From Oscillospiraceae bacterium (lineage in GTDB: Bacteria; Bacillota; Clostridia; Oscillospirales; Oscillospiraceae): a DNA stretch of 61,350 nt. This document shows, piece by piece, positions 1 to 8,086 of this stretch (position 1 is its first letter; each line of letters starts with the position of its first letter). A program made the translations under genes and the position numbers. The DNA lies in assembly GCA_020025575.1 (NCBI GenBank), contig JAHHRW010000011.1:1-61350 (forward strand), given 5' to 3'. The notes under the pieces are model-generated. The model was given only the letters and a program-made list of their open reading frames with translations. It searched no databases and was not told where the DNA came from.

Positions 1-27
1 TCCGTAAGGGTCATATAGAGAATTTAA

Positions 28-56
28 CCGCCGTCCTTCGGGACGGCGGTTTTTTT
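28..56 (+). terminator. Rho-independent terminator of an upstream gene outside the window
   Basis: A perfect 9-bp GC-rich stem (28-36 with 41-49) closes a TTCG tetraloop and is followed by a run of T. It ends a plus-strand transcript whose gene lies before the window. Confidence 0.9.
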
Positions 57-59
57 ATG

Positions 60-232
60 GCGAGTCGCCATGGACAATGCGTGCATGGTGCGGTGTTGTT
101 CGTTACGCCATAGGTTGCGCTCGGTATCGTAAGATAGAATAGAATCAGGACATGGGATTACGGCAAGTCACCATGGACAATGTGTGCACAGTGTGGCGGT
201 ATTGGTTACGCCATTGGGCGTGCTCGGTATCG
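60..232. repeat. Pair of ~70-bp imperfect direct repeats
   Basis: Copy 1 spans 60-129 and copy 2 spans 163-232. They align without gaps with about 14 differences in 70 positions (about 80% identity); both contain ACCATGGACAATG/GCCATGGACAATG-like cores and end in GCTCGGTATCG. The 33 bases between them are unrelated. The stretch lies between a plus-strand terminator and the terminator of the minus-strand gene at 348-731, and I see no convincing gene in it. It may be a decayed non-coding or intergenic repeat family. Confidence 0.7.
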
Positions 233-311
233 CTCGATGGTACAAGATCGGTAAGGTGAGCCGCCAAAAGCAAAACAAAACGCACCCCCCGATTTTTACG
301 GTGAATTCCAT

Positions 312-346
312 AAAAAAACGCTCTGCGATACCGCAGAGCGTTTTTT
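312..346 (-). terminator. Intrinsic terminator of the 1239-348 operon
   Basis: A 9-bp stem (319-327 with 332-340) has a 4-base loop and A7 on the left, which reads as a U-tract on the minus strand. It sits directly after the stop codon of the 348-731 gene. A T6 run on the right could also stop plus-strand transcription. Confidence 0.85.
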
Positions 347-347
347 G

Positions 348-731
348 TCAGGGTTCCTTGATTGCGAATTTTTCCAATCGGGTGTCTTCCCATGGGGTGG
401 TAATCATTTCCATGTCGTCGATGATCCCGGCACGGGTGATTTCGATGATTTCTGAAGATTCCGACAGCTTTACACCGTTGATTACGGCATTTTCTGCAAA
501 TTCCTCAAAGGTATTGTAGCGGGAATCGTTAAACATGAAAAAGACATTTTCCTTGCATTCCTCGCTGTTGGGGATCAGGCAGGAGCCCATGGTATACTTC
601 CGTCCCTGATACACAAAATCCGCCAGGCAAAAGGCACAATCGTCATCGTAGTCGGACTTGATGATGGAAAACACATCCTTTGCATGAATGTACAGGGGCT
701 TGACTTCCTTCTTCTTAAACCAACCAAACAT
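348..731 (-). CDS. Hypothetical protein, 127 aa
   Basis: I do not recognise a family. The protein is soluble and acidic, starts MFGWFKKKEVKP, and shows no signal peptide or membrane segment. It carries two nearby cysteines (DDCAFCLADF, around residues 31-34) and two more further on, with no obvious catalytic motif. The start is supported by AAGGAG nine bases upstream. It follows the membrane-anchored protein at 769-1239 by 37 bases and is closed by a strong terminator, so the two probably form one transcript. The short basic N-terminus of the MFGWFKKK type is often seen in small cytoplasmic proteins that associate with the membrane; that is only a suggestion. Confidence 0.6.
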   Translation of the reverse strand: MFGWFKKKEVKPLYIHAKDVFSIIKSDYDDDCAFCLADFVYQGRKYTMGSCLIPNSEECKENVFFMFNDSRYNTFEEFAENAVINGVKLSESSEIIEITRAGIIDDMEMITTPWEDTRLEKFAIKEP

Positions 732-768
732 TGCTTTTCACTCCTTAAATCAAGATTTTTCAAATCAA

Positions 769-1239
769 TCACAGGAAAAACTCCAAAATATACAGTTTGC
801 TTTGGGTTTTATCCAAAAACAGGAGCATCTGGCTGGAATCATCCTGAATTTGATATCCGAAAACACAGTCTGCATAATTGGGCCGCTGGTCTTCCGGTAC
901 ATCGATTTGATCCAGAAACTTGTCAGCTGCATCAGCATAAGAAACGCTGTTTTTGGTATCGCCTGTTTTCTCCTGCCATTGGATCATCTGCTCCATGGGC
1001 TGGGCATTTTTGTAGGAGAACACATGGTAGCGGATTCCGTCGCCATGGAAACTGGCACCTCCGTCTTTTTGGAAGATTTCCGTATAATAGGCATCTGACG
1101 GCAGGGATAGATGCCAGTTCGCGGCAAGGCAGGTGGAATAGTCGGAAAATTCCTGCCACAGATGCTTTGCCCCTGTAATGAGGACTGCCAAAACAACAAG
1201 GACAATTAGTACAATTACGGAAGTTTTCTTGTTTCTCAT
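769..1239 (-). CDS. Hypothetical membrane-anchored protein, 156 aa
   Basis: The N-terminus is MRNKK followed by a hydrophobic stretch of about 17 residues (about 7-24), so it is either an uncleaved membrane anchor or a signal peptide with the remaining ~130 residues outside the cell. The outer part is mixed alpha/beta in character with no motif I recognise. An AGAGGAA SD lies upstream of the ATG. It is the first gene of a two-gene operon with the 127-aa hypothetical protein downstream. No function is proposed. Confidence 0.6.
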   Translation of the reverse strand: MRNKKTSVIVLIVLVVLAVLITGAKHLWQEFSDYSTCLAANWHLSLPSDAYYTEIFQKDGGASFHGDGIRYHVFSYKNAQPMEQMIQWQEKTGDTKNSVSYADAADKFLDQIDVPEDQRPNYADCVFGYQIQDDSSQMLLFLDKTQSKLYILEFFL

Positions 1240-1342
1240 ATCTGATTCCTCTGCGTTCTGAAAAGGGTTTCATATAGGGGAGTTTACCACTTAAATGGGT
1301 CATTTTCAATGGATCTATGAATGTTTTCACAATCGTTAAGAA

Positions 1343-1370
1343 ATCCCCCTCCGAAAACACGGAGGGGGAT
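1343..1370 (-). terminator. Probable terminator of glyQS
   Basis: A perfect 11-bp stem (1343-1353 with 1360-1370) has a 6-base A-rich loop and lies 10 bases after the glyQS stop. The U-tract on the minus strand is poor, so termination may be inefficient. Confidence 0.6.
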
Positions 1371-1380
1371 GATGATTGCA

Positions 1381-2808
1381 TTAGAAGCGGCACTTTTCTT
1401 CGATATAGCGCTTCAGCTGATCGATGGGGATACGGACCTGCTCCATGGTGTCACGGTCACGGACGGTGACACAGTTGTCAGCCTCGCAGGTGTCGTCGCC
1501 CACGGTCTGAAAGTCAACCGTGATGCACAGAGGGGTACCGATTTCGTCCTCACGGCGGTAGCGCTTGCCGATGGAACCGGCATCGTCAAAGTCCACCATG
1601 AAGTCCTTTTGCAGCATGTGGTAGATTTCCTCAGCCTTGGGGGACAGCTTCTTGCTCAGGGGCAGGACAGCAGCCTTGAAGGGAGCCAGAGCAGGATGCA
1701 GGTGCAGAACGGTGCGGACATCGGGGTTGCCCTTCTTGTCGGTGCCAACGACTTCCTCGTCGTAAGCTTCGCACAAAAATGCCAGAGCCACACGGTCACA
1801 GCCCAGAGAAGGCTCGATGACATAGGGGATATAGTGTTCGTTCTTCTCCTGATCGAAGTAGTCCAGGGACTTGCCGCTGGCCTCCTGATGGCGGCCCAGA
1901 TCGTAGTCGGTACGGTCAGCAATGCCCCACAGCTCGCCCCAGCCGTTGCCGAAGGGGAACTGATATTCGATATCGGTGGTAGCACGGGAGTAGAATGCCA
2001 GCTCTGCGGGTTCGTGGTCACGCAGACGCAGGGATTCTTCCTTGATGCCCAGAGAAATCAGCCAATTCTTGCAGAAATCCTTCCAGTAGGCGAACCACTC
2101 CAGGTCGGTGCCGGGCTGGCAGAAGAATTCACACTCCATCTGCTCGAACTCACGGGTACGGAAGGTGAAGTTGCCGGGGGTGATTTCGTTACGGAAAGCC
2201 TTACCAACCTGGCAGACGCCGAAAGGCAGCTTCTTACGGGTGGTACGCTGAATGTTTGCAAAGTTTACGAAAATACCCTGAGCGGTTTCCGGACGCAGAT
2301 AGCAGGTGGAGGCGGTGTCCTCGGTAACGCCGATCTGGGTCTTGAACATCAGGTTGAACTTACGAATGGTGGTGAAGTGATGCTTGCCGCAATTGGGGCA
2401 GACGACATCTTCGTGCTGGGCGATAAAGCCGTCCATTTCGTCGAAACTCATGGCATCCACATTGACATCCTTGCCGGACTCAGCTGCCTCGATAAGCTTG
2501 TCAGCACGGTGACGGGCACCGCAGCCCTTGCAGTCCACCAGAGGGTCGGAGAAGCTGCCCACGTGACCGGTGGTAACCCAAGTGGTGGGGTTCATCAGAA
2601 TGGCTGCGTCCAGACCCACGTTGTAATCGGATTCCTGAACGAACTTCTTCATCCAAGCCTTCTTGACGTTGTTCTTAAACTCGACACCCAGGGGGCCGTA
2701 GTCCCAGGAGTTGGCCAGACCGCCGTAAATTTCGGAACCGGGATAGACGTAACCACGGCTCTTGCACAGGTTCACGATCATATCCAGAGTCTTTTCACTG
2801 TTTTTCAT
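1381..2808 (-). CDS. glyQS: Glycine--tRNA ligase, single-chain alpha2 type
   Basis: Class II aminoacyl-tRNA synthetase that charges tRNA-Gly with glycine in the cytosol, 475 aa. The eukaryote/archaea-like single-chain form is seen from the N-terminal SRGYVYPGSEIYGG block, a motif 2 region with FRNEITP and FRTREFEQME, and a motif 3 region EPSLGCDRVALAFL. The C-terminal anticodon-binding domain begins near HLHPALAPFKAAVLP. Two CxxC-type pairs (CKGCGAR and CPNCGKHH) suggest a zinc-binding insertion. The ATG at 2808 is preferred over an in-frame ATG 33 bases upstream because AGGGAGGA lies just before it. Transcribed alone from a TTGATT-16-TATAAT promoter; no T-box leader is visible. Confidence 0.97.
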   Translation of the reverse strand: MKNSEKTLDMIVNLCKSRGYVYPGSEIYGGLANSWDYGPLGVEFKNNVKKAWMKKFVQESDYNVGLDAAILMNPTTWVTTGHVGSFSDPLVDCKGCGARHRADKLIEAAESGKDVNVDAMSFDEMDGFIAQHEDVVCPNCGKHHFTTIRKFNLMFKTQIGVTEDTASTCYLRPETAQGIFVNFANIQRTTRKKLPFGVCQVGKAFRNEITPGNFTFRTREFEQMECEFFCQPGTDLEWFAYWKDFCKNWLISLGIKEESLRLRDHEPAELAFYSRATTDIEYQFPFGNGWGELWGIADRTDYDLGRHQEASGKSLDYFDQEKNEHYIPYVIEPSLGCDRVALAFLCEAYDEEVVGTDKKGNPDVRTVLHLHPALAPFKAAVLPLSKKLSPKAEEIYHMLQKDFMVDFDDAGSIGKRYRREDEIGTPLCITVDFQTVGDDTCEADNCVTVRDRDTMEQVRIPIDQLKRYIEEKCRF

Positions 2809-2853
2809 AAAAAAGGATCCTCCCTTTTGAAATTGTTGCAAAAACTGGTATCA

Positions 2854-2881
2854 TTATACTCATCTTTTGGCGTTAAATCAA
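2854..2881 (-). promoter_or_regulatory. Promoter of glyQS
   Basis: On the minus strand TTGATT (2881-2876) is followed after 16 bases by TATAAT (2859-2854). The resulting leader is only about 40 bases, too short for a T-box. Confidence 0.7.
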
Positions 2882-2902
2882 GCGTATTCCGGAAATCGGC
2901 AG

Positions 2903-2929
2903 AAAAAAGCCCTCTTTTGCAAGAGGGCT
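2903..2929 (-). terminator. Intrinsic terminator of plsC
   Basis: A 9-bp stem (2908-2916 with 2921-2929) has a TTGC loop and an A6 run on its left, which is a U-tract on the minus strand. It lies just after the plsC stop. Confidence 0.85.
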
Positions 2930-2934
2930 CAAAC

Positions 2935-3768
2935 TTATTCGGCTGCAACTTTGTCGGGGCCCAGGTCATCCGCCATCAGCCGGTAAACACGGTCACCGAT
3001 GACGGAGGTATTCACACCTGTCAGTTCTTCAGCGGGGATCACATCCACCACATGCAGACTCACCTTGGAGCGTTTCATTTTTGCCACATTGTGGAACACG
3101 TGGTTGGTTCCCTGCAGAGTGCACACCACAATGGGCACATGGGATTTCTGCGCAATTTTGAACACGCCGTTGCGGAAATGGTGCAGCAGACCGTCTCGGC
3201 TGGTGTAGCCTTCGGGGAAGACGGCGATAGAGGCCCGGTCTTCTTTGATGATGCTAATGCATTTTAGGATGGTTTTTAAGGCCTCACGGTCGTTCTCACG
3301 ATTGATGAGCTGACACTGAATCTTGTGCATCAGATTACCAATCAGGAACATATCGGCATTTTCCAATTTGGAAATGAAGGCCAACTGGGCCTGAGGTAGC
3401 TTTGCCAGCAGCAGTACGGGGTCCAGCGTGTTCAGGTGGTTGCACACCAGCATAAACCGCCCGTCTTTGGGCAGCTTTTCTGCTCCGGTGACTTCAACCT
3501 TTGTCAGCAGCAGGGAAAACACCGCCGGACAGTACAGCTTGGTGAGCAGACGGTAGTAGGGGCTGTCCTGTTCCTGGGGCTTGCTCTGGTCTACCAGAGA
3601 GCAGGAAATCCAGAAAACCACAAATGCAATCAGACCCAAAGCCAAAAAGCATCCTAAGAATCCAACGGGCAGCAGCCACAGCCATGCAAAGCTGTGATAG
3701 CCGCCGGTGAAATAACAAATCGTAAGGGAAATCAAGGCTGAAAGCAGCATAACAATATTGATCAGCAT
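2935..3768 (-). CDS. plsC: 1-acyl-sn-glycerol-3-phosphate acyltransferase family protein
   Basis: Membrane-bound acyltransferase expected to add the second acyl chain to lysophosphatidic acid in phospholipid synthesis. Two hydrophobic segments fill the first ~58 residues. The family's HX4D catalytic motif is present as NHLNTLD (H111, D116), and the FPEG block at about 185-188 (VFPEGYTSRDG) binds the glycerol-3-phosphate part. At 277 aa with a long N-terminal membrane region it is slightly longer than the shortest PlsC proteins. SD GGAGGT lies seven bases before the ATG. It is a single-gene unit between its own promoter and terminator. Substrate preference cannot be read, and a lyso-ornithine lipid acyltransferase role is possible. 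Confidence 0.88.
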   Translation of the reverse strand: MLINIVMLLSALISLTICYFTGGYHSFAWLWLLPVGFLGCFLALGLIAFVVFWISCSLVDQSKPQEQDSPYYRLLTKLYCPAVFSLLLTKVEVTGAEKLPKDGRFMLVCNHLNTLDPVLLLAKLPQAQLAFISKLENADMFLIGNLMHKIQCQLINRENDREALKTILKCISIIKEDRASIAVFPEGYTSRDGLLHHFRNGVFKIAQKSHVPIVVCTLQGTNHVFHNVAKMKRSKVSLHVVDVIPAEELTGVNTSVIGDRVYRLMADDLGPDKVAAE

Positions 3769-3801
3769 ATGTTACCTCCAAAGTCAAATCATAACCGTTT
3801 T

Positions 3802-3830
3802 ATTATACATCCTTCATCCCGTGGAAACAA
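3802..3830 (-). promoter_or_regulatory. Promoter of plsC
   Basis: Minus strand TTGTTT (3830-3825), 17-base spacer, TATAAT (3807-3802). Confidence 0.65.
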
Positions 3831-3911
3831 GTGGCGAATCGGGGGATTTTTTGCAAACCCTATGGAAATTATCTCAAAACTTTTGTATAATGGGGGAAAG
3901 ACGATTTAGGG

Positions 3912-4655
3912 ATGTGGAAATCTATGGATTTGCGCGGTCAAAACAAACGGATATGGGAAATTGATTTTCTTCGTGGACTCCTCATCCCGGGGATGATCCT
4001 GATTCATTTGATCTATGATGTGGTAGAACTTTATGGATTTGTGGATTGGAAGTATCCTGCGTGGTACTTTTATTTCAAGAATAATTACGGAGCACTGTTT
4101 GTGATGCTCTCCGGTGTCAGCGTGACACTGGGCAGCCATTGCATCCGTCGGGGTCTGACGGTTTTTGCAGGGGGCATGATCTGCACGCTGGTAACGGGTT
4201 GTATGTACGCTTTCGGTATGGCAAATCGGGGAATCATCATCTATTTTGGCGTGCTGCACTGCATTGGCGTGTGCATGATGCTCTGGCCCGTATTTCGCCG
4301 GTGGCCGGTGTGGATTCTGGCGGCGGTGGGTACAATCTTAGCGGTGGCAGGACTGTATCTGCGGTTTCAGCTGTTTGATTTTCCGTGGCTGGTGATTTTT
4401 GGGTTTGTATTTCCGGGTTTTAGCTCGTCGGACTATTTTCCCCTGATGCCCAATTTGGGGTATTTTCTCCTTGGCGGGGTGTTGGGAAAAGTCCTTTACC
4501 GCCCAAAACGGACACTGTTTCCCCGAGTAAATGAAGGGTGTGCCCCCATCCGTGCAATGGGGTTTTGCGGCAGACATTCTCTGCTCATTTACCTGCTGCA
4601 TCAGCCAATCCTTGCGCTGATTTGTGAAGGAATTGCTTTGATTAGAAAGTTGTGA
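3912..4655 (+). CDS. DUF1624 / heparan-alpha-glucosaminide N-acetyltransferase-like membrane protein
   Basis: Polytopic membrane protein of 247 aa with about seven hydrophobic segments. The N-terminal pattern RIWEIDFLRGLLIPGMILIH, with the conserved (I/L)D-x-L-RG signature and a following histidine, is typical of the DUF1624/YeiB-like acyltransferase superfamily. The C-terminal FCGRHSLLIYLLHQPI also fits, since members end in a G-x-x-S-L-x-x-Y-L-x-H-Q-P-type helix. The likely role is transmembrane transfer of an acetyl or acyl group, with unknown acceptor. The ATG at 3912 is chosen; an ATG 12 bases further (3924) is an alternative. A TATAAT at 3886-3891 would start transcription only a few bases before the gene. 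The next gene starts 5 bases after the stop. Confidence 0.75.
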   Translation: MWKSMDLRGQNKRIWEIDFLRGLLIPGMILIHLIYDVVELYGFVDWKYPAWYFYFKNNYGALFVMLSGVSVTLGSHCIRRGLTVFAGGMICTLVTGCMYAFGMANRGIIIYFGVLHCIGVCMMLWPVFRRWPVWILAAVGTILAVAGLYLRFQLFDFPWLVIFGFVFPGFSSSDYFPLMPNLGYFLLGGVLGKVLYRPKRTLFPRVNEGCAPIRAMGFCGRHSLLIYLLHQPILALICEGIALIRKL

Positions 4656-4659
4656 TGAA

Positions 4660-5385
4660 GTGAAATATTTTTCAAAAAATAGATTGGCATTTTTGGTGCC
4701 CACACTGGTCTGTGGCGTTGGGTGTATGCTGCTGCGGTTTGTGATGATGGTTTATGGCTTTGACCAGAAGGGACTGCTGGTTGCCGGGCATATGTCCATG
4801 ATCCTTTGCTGGGTGATTGCGGCGGGCTTTTTGCTGGGACTTGTGTGGGGCGTGAACAAACTGGAGAAAAACAGAACCTATGCCCAGCTGTACCCAGAGA
4901 GTTTTCCTTACGGTTTTATGATTGTACTGGCAGGTGCCGGACTGATTCCCGTCAGCCTAACCCAGGGTTCTGCGTTACAGCTGGTGCTGGGAATGGCAGC
5001 AGGTTTCTGTATGATTTTTACAGGATTCTGCCGGATTTATGGAAAGCGCCCTCATTTTGGCTATGATTTTGTGGTTTGTATCTATTTTATTTTGAATCTG
5101 ATTTCTGGTTACCGCGTCTGGAGTGTAGACCCCCAGCTGCAGGATTATGCATTCCAGATTCTTGCCAGCGTCATGCTGATGCTGGCGGCATTCTATTGCG
5201 CCAGTGCCGATGCCAATACGATTGATTGCAGAAAACTGGTGTTTACCTGCTTGACGGCCTGTTTCTTCTGCATCGTCAGCATCTCTGATCCGGTGAACCC
5301 CATTTACTACGCCGCCTGCGGCTTGTGGGCACTGGGACATGTGGGTCAGCTGAAAATCGGGAACACCGGCAAGCATATCAAATAG
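4660..5385 (+). CDS. Hypothetical polytopic membrane protein, 241 aa
   Basis: About seven hydrophobic helices fill the sequence, with short loops and no recognised motif. A GTG at 4660 is the most upstream usable start, because the ATG at 4655 runs straight into a stop; the SD is weak and translation may be coupled to the preceding membrane protein, whose stop is 5 bases away. The gene ends 15 bases before cca, so these three genes probably form one transcript. The alternating charged loop KLEKNRTYAQLYPES around residues 65-80 is the longest hydrophilic stretch. I cannot assign a function. Confidence 0.65.
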   Translation: MKYFSKNRLAFLVPTLVCGVGCMLLRFVMMVYGFDQKGLLVAGHMSMILCWVIAAGFLLGLVWGVNKLEKNRTYAQLYPESFPYGFMIVLAGAGLIPVSLTQGSALQLVLGMAAGFCMIFTGFCRIYGKRPHFGYDFVVCIYFILNLISGYRVWSVDPQLQDYAFQILASVMLMLAAFYCASADANTIDCRKLVFTCLTACFFCIVSISDPVNPIYYAACGLWALGHVGQLKIGNTGKHIK

Positions 5386-5400
5386 AGAGAGGGGATTCCC

Positions 5401-6723
5401 ATGAACCTACCCAAAACGGTATTGGAATTGATGCAGGCGCTGAAGGATGCGGGGTTTGAAGCCTGGGCAGTGGGCGGTTGTGTGCGTGATAGCGTTCTGG
5501 GCATCACACCCCATGATTACGATTTGTGCACCTCAGCTGCGCCGGAGCAGATGCAGCAGGTGTTTTGCAAATACCAGTTGGTGCTTGCGGGGGTGAAACA
5601 TGGCACGGTGGGGGTCGTGACGGATACAGGCGTGGTGGAAATTACCACCTTCCGCACGGAAGGGGATTATTCCGACAGCCGACACCCGGGATGGGTTCGG
5701 TTCGTTCCTACCGTGCAGGAAGACCTTGCCCGTCGGGATTTTACCATCAATGCCATGGCGTACTGCCCAGGACAGGGATATGCAGACCCTTTTGGGGGTC
5801 TGGCGGATTTGAAACAGGGCGTTTTGCGTGCGGTGGGTGACCCAGTGCGCCGGTTTCGGGAGGATGCCCTGCGCATTCTGCGAGGGGTGCGCTTTGCGGC
5901 AAGATTTCACCTAGAAATTGAGCCCAACACCTGGGATGCCATGCGCTCTCAGGCAGAAGCTCTGGATCTGCTGGCAAAGGAGCGGATCTTTGAAGAACTG
6001 AGCAAGCTGCTTTTGGTGGCGGATGCCCAGATGCTTTTGAAAATTCAGCCAATTCTTGCCAGAGTGATTCCGGAATTGGCCCCTGCCATGGGCTTTTGTC
6101 AGCATTCGCCCCATCATGCATTTGATGTATTCACCCACATTGCCTATGTGACCGAGGGGGTTCCGCCGGAACCGGAGCTGCGGTTTGCGGCGCTGCTGCA
6201 CGATGTGGGCAAGCCCGCCTGTTTTACCACAGATGAAAATGGCCGGGGCCACTTTTACGGACACGCAGGGGTGGGCGCCCGGATGGCGGATGAGATCTTG
6301 CAGAGATTAAAAGCCCCCACGGCCCTCCGTCAGGAAGTGGTCTGGCTCATTGGCCATCACATGACAGATTATCCGCCGGAGAAAAAGCTGGTTCGCAGAG
6401 CGCTGAGCCGCCATGGGGAGCAGCGGCTGCGGCATCTCATGGCATTGGAGATTGCTGACCTGTCCGGCAAGGGCGTTGTGGAATCAGAGGACGGCGTAGT
6501 GCGACTACGCGCGTTTTTGGAAGTTCTGGAGCAGATTTCTCAGCAAGAGGGGCAGATGAGCCTGAAAACCCTTGCCGTAAAGGGTCAGGATTTGATGGAA
6601 CTGGGGTATGCCCCGGGGCCAAAGCTTGGCGAGGTGCTCAACGAGCTATTGAATCTGGTGATGGCAGAGGAGCTGCCCAATGAGAAACAGGCACTCATGC
6701 ATCAGGCGAAACAGTGGTTATAA
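5401..6723 (+). CDS. cca: CCA-adding tRNA nucleotidyltransferase (class II, with HD domain)
   Basis: Adds or repairs the 3' CCA of tRNAs without a nucleic-acid template. The nucleotidyltransferase head is at 20-45 with GGCVRD (25-30) and the two metal-binding aspartates in HDYDLCT (D39, D41). A head/neck region with RRDFTINAMAY and RFREDALRILRGVRFA follows, and an HD phosphohydrolase domain starts near residue 260 (LLHDVGKPA; H-D motif). Length 440 aa is usual for HD-containing members. SD GAGAGGGG precedes the ATG. Both tRNAs at 14.3 kb encode CCA in DNA, so for those the enzyme would serve repair rather than synthesis. Confidence 0.96.
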   Translation: MNLPKTVLELMQALKDAGFEAWAVGGCVRDSVLGITPHDYDLCTSAAPEQMQQVFCKYQLVLAGVKHGTVGVVTDTGVVEITTFRTEGDYSDSRHPGWVRFVPTVQEDLARRDFTINAMAYCPGQGYADPFGGLADLKQGVLRAVGDPVRRFREDALRILRGVRFAARFHLEIEPNTWDAMRSQAEALDLLAKERIFEELSKLLLVADAQMLLKIQPILARVIPELAPAMGFCQHSPHHAFDVFTHIAYVTEGVPPEPELRFAALLHDVGKPACFTTDENGRGHFYGHAGVGARMADEILQRLKAPTALRQEVVWLIGHHMTDYPPEKKLVRRALSRHGEQRLRHLMALEIADLSGKGVVESEDGVVRLRAFLEVLEQISQQEGQMSLKTLAVKGQDLMELGYAPGPKLGEVLNELLNLVMAEELPNEKQALMHQAKQWL

Positions 6724-6726
6724 AGC

Positions 6727-6760
6727 AAAAAAGCGTTGAATTTCGATTCAACGCTTTTTT
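6727..6760. terminator. Bidirectional terminator after cca
   Basis: A 10-bp stem (6732-6741 with 6746-6755) has a TTCG loop, T6 on the right and A5 on the left. It can close cca on the plus strand and the small ORF at 6940-6800 on the minus strand. Confidence 0.9.
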
Positions 6761-6799
6761 ATATGCTGCATTCTGCAAGTTATAATTAAAAATTTGAGG

Positions 6800-6940
6800 T
6801 TACTTGGATTGTTCCATGGAATGTATGAGGAAGGCACCCATAATGCTGACTGCCGCCACAACGCCCATGGCTCCGTTAAAGAACGATAGTCCGATTCCAA
6901 AACCGGCACTTAAAACTAAGGCCAAAACTGCTTTACCCAT
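6800..6940 (-). CDS. Small membrane protein, 46 aa
   Basis: A short open frame read on the minus strand encodes MGKAVLALVLSAGFGIGLSF and continues to a TAA after the tail HSMEQSK. Two hydrophobic stretches (about 3-20 and 24-40) contain several small residues (G, A, S), a pattern of tightly packed helices. The start has an excellent SD (GGAGG, seven bases before the ATG). It lies 72 bases after the stop of the DUF4015-type gene and before the shared terminator, so it may be the last cistron of the prmA operon. No family is recognised. Coding status is inferred from SD, length and hydrophobicity. Confidence 0.6.
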   Translation of the reverse strand: MGKAVLALVLSAGFGIGLSFFNGAMGVVAAVSIMGAFLIHSMEQSK

Positions 6941-7012
6941 AATGTTACCTCCATATTTTCAATTGATTTACCATGCAATCAGAAGTTTTTTGGGTTCTGA
7001 TTGGGACATGTG

Positions 7013-8086
7013 TTATTGCGTCACCTCAGCGGCGGTGATGGGGCGAACCACATTGAATGTGTCAAACCGGGTGTCATTGCTGTCGGTCAGCAATACCAGA
7101 TGAATCTGCTTGTCCTGTACAGGTACGCTGTCAACTGTGGACTGGACATTGGCTGCATCCACACCGGTCAAATACAGTCGGCTTCTGCCGCCTGGGATGG
7201 GGAAGTTGGGGTCGCTGCTGGCAAAACTTACAGTGAACGTGTCGGTGGCGCAGCTTGTGACCATGGATTTGGCTGCGTCAATAATTGTCTCGGCCCGGTT
7301 GCCCTCAAAGGAGATTTCCTCGGTATTGGGGAAGCGGAAATCGGTAAAGACCACTTCGTCAAAGCCAAGGCCCTGCAGTTCTTTCACAATGGAGGTGAGG
7401 TAGGTGATGGCACCGCTGCTTGTGGGGTTCATCCAATAGCAGCCGTCCTCATCCGACCACATATATCCGCCGCTGCTGTGGGCAAGGACATAGCCGTTGG
7501 TATCGTTTTTCAGACCGAAGTTCTGATCCCGAAATGCAGGGATTTTTGCGATGGCGTAAAGGTCGGCCTTTGTAATCGTTTCAATCAGCTGATCCACGGC
7601 TGCGGTATCCACTTGCTGGGAGATGCTGGCACCATCGACCTTGGTGGAGTAGTAGAAATTGCCCTGGGTGTTCTTTAGATCCAGCATCACAGCGCTGCCC
7701 TTCGGGAGTTTCTGGATGGTGTCGGTCACAAGACTCATATTTTCTATCAGATCCTTGGCGGTTACATAGAAACCGGACATGGGAGCCAGCTCTGTGGAGG
7801 TTTCCACCAGATCTTCCCCCTCGTTAAAGTGGATGGCAACGGTGGGGGTCTGAGGCGGTTTGGCAACCACGGCATCCTCCGGGTGGGAAACCCAGTTAAA
7901 ATCCAGCTTGGCCTCGTTGCCGGAATACACCACAAATCTTGCCAGCCACAAGAACCAGCAGACCCAAATCACAAACAAAATACCAAAGAAATACCCACAG
8001 AATACCCCCAGCCGGTGCAGACGCCGCCGGGTGCGGTAGGTCATGGTGCTTTTTACGCGGTTTTTGTCTTTCTTCCACAGATGCAT
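7013..8086 (-). CDS. DUF4015-type putative glycoside hydrolase, membrane anchored
   Basis: Of 357 aa, residues 1-25 are basic and about 27-52 form one transmembrane helix, placing the rest outside the cell. The exterior part has the TIM-barrel pattern of the DUF4015 putative glycosyl hydrolases: SGFYVTAKDLIENM (start of barrel), GSAVMLDLKNTQGNFYYST (strand with DlKd-like acid), ADLYAIAKIPAFRDQNF, and the hallmark LGFDEVVFTDFRFP near residue 245. The substrate is unknown; cell-wall polysaccharide is a guess. SD AAAGGAGG lies seven bases before the ATG at 8086, supporting this start although it overlaps prmA by 34 bases, so expression is probably coupled to prmA. Confidence 0.75.
   Translation of the reverse strand: MHLWKKDKNRVKSTMTYRTRRRLHRLGVFCGYFFGILFVIWVCWFLWLARFVVYSGNEAKLDFNWVSHPEDAVVAKPPQTPTVAIHFNEGEDLVETSTELAPMSGFYVTAKDLIENMSLVTDTIQKLPKGSAVMLDLKNTQGNFYYSTKVDGASISQQVDTAAVDQLIETITKADLYAIAKIPAFRDQNFGLKNDTNGYVLAHSSGGYMWSDEDGCYWMNPTSSGAITYLTSIVKELQGLGFDEVVFTDFRFPNTEEISFEGNRAETIIDAAKSMVTSCATDTFTVSFASSDPNFPIPGGRSRLYLTGVDAANVQSTVDSVPVQDKQIHLVLLTDSNDTRFDTFNVVRPITAAEVTQ

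Noticed and set aside
60..232. CRISPR-like array
   Set aside because: Only two diverged 70-bp copies, no short regular repeats and no cas genes.
2809..2854. T-box leader for glyQS
   Set aside because: The promoter leaves only about 40 bases of leader, too short for a T-box.
1321..3267. 648-codon plus-strand open frame opposite glyQS and plsC
   Set aside because: Antisense to a certain gene, no SD, low-complexity composition typical of a mirrored high-bias gene.
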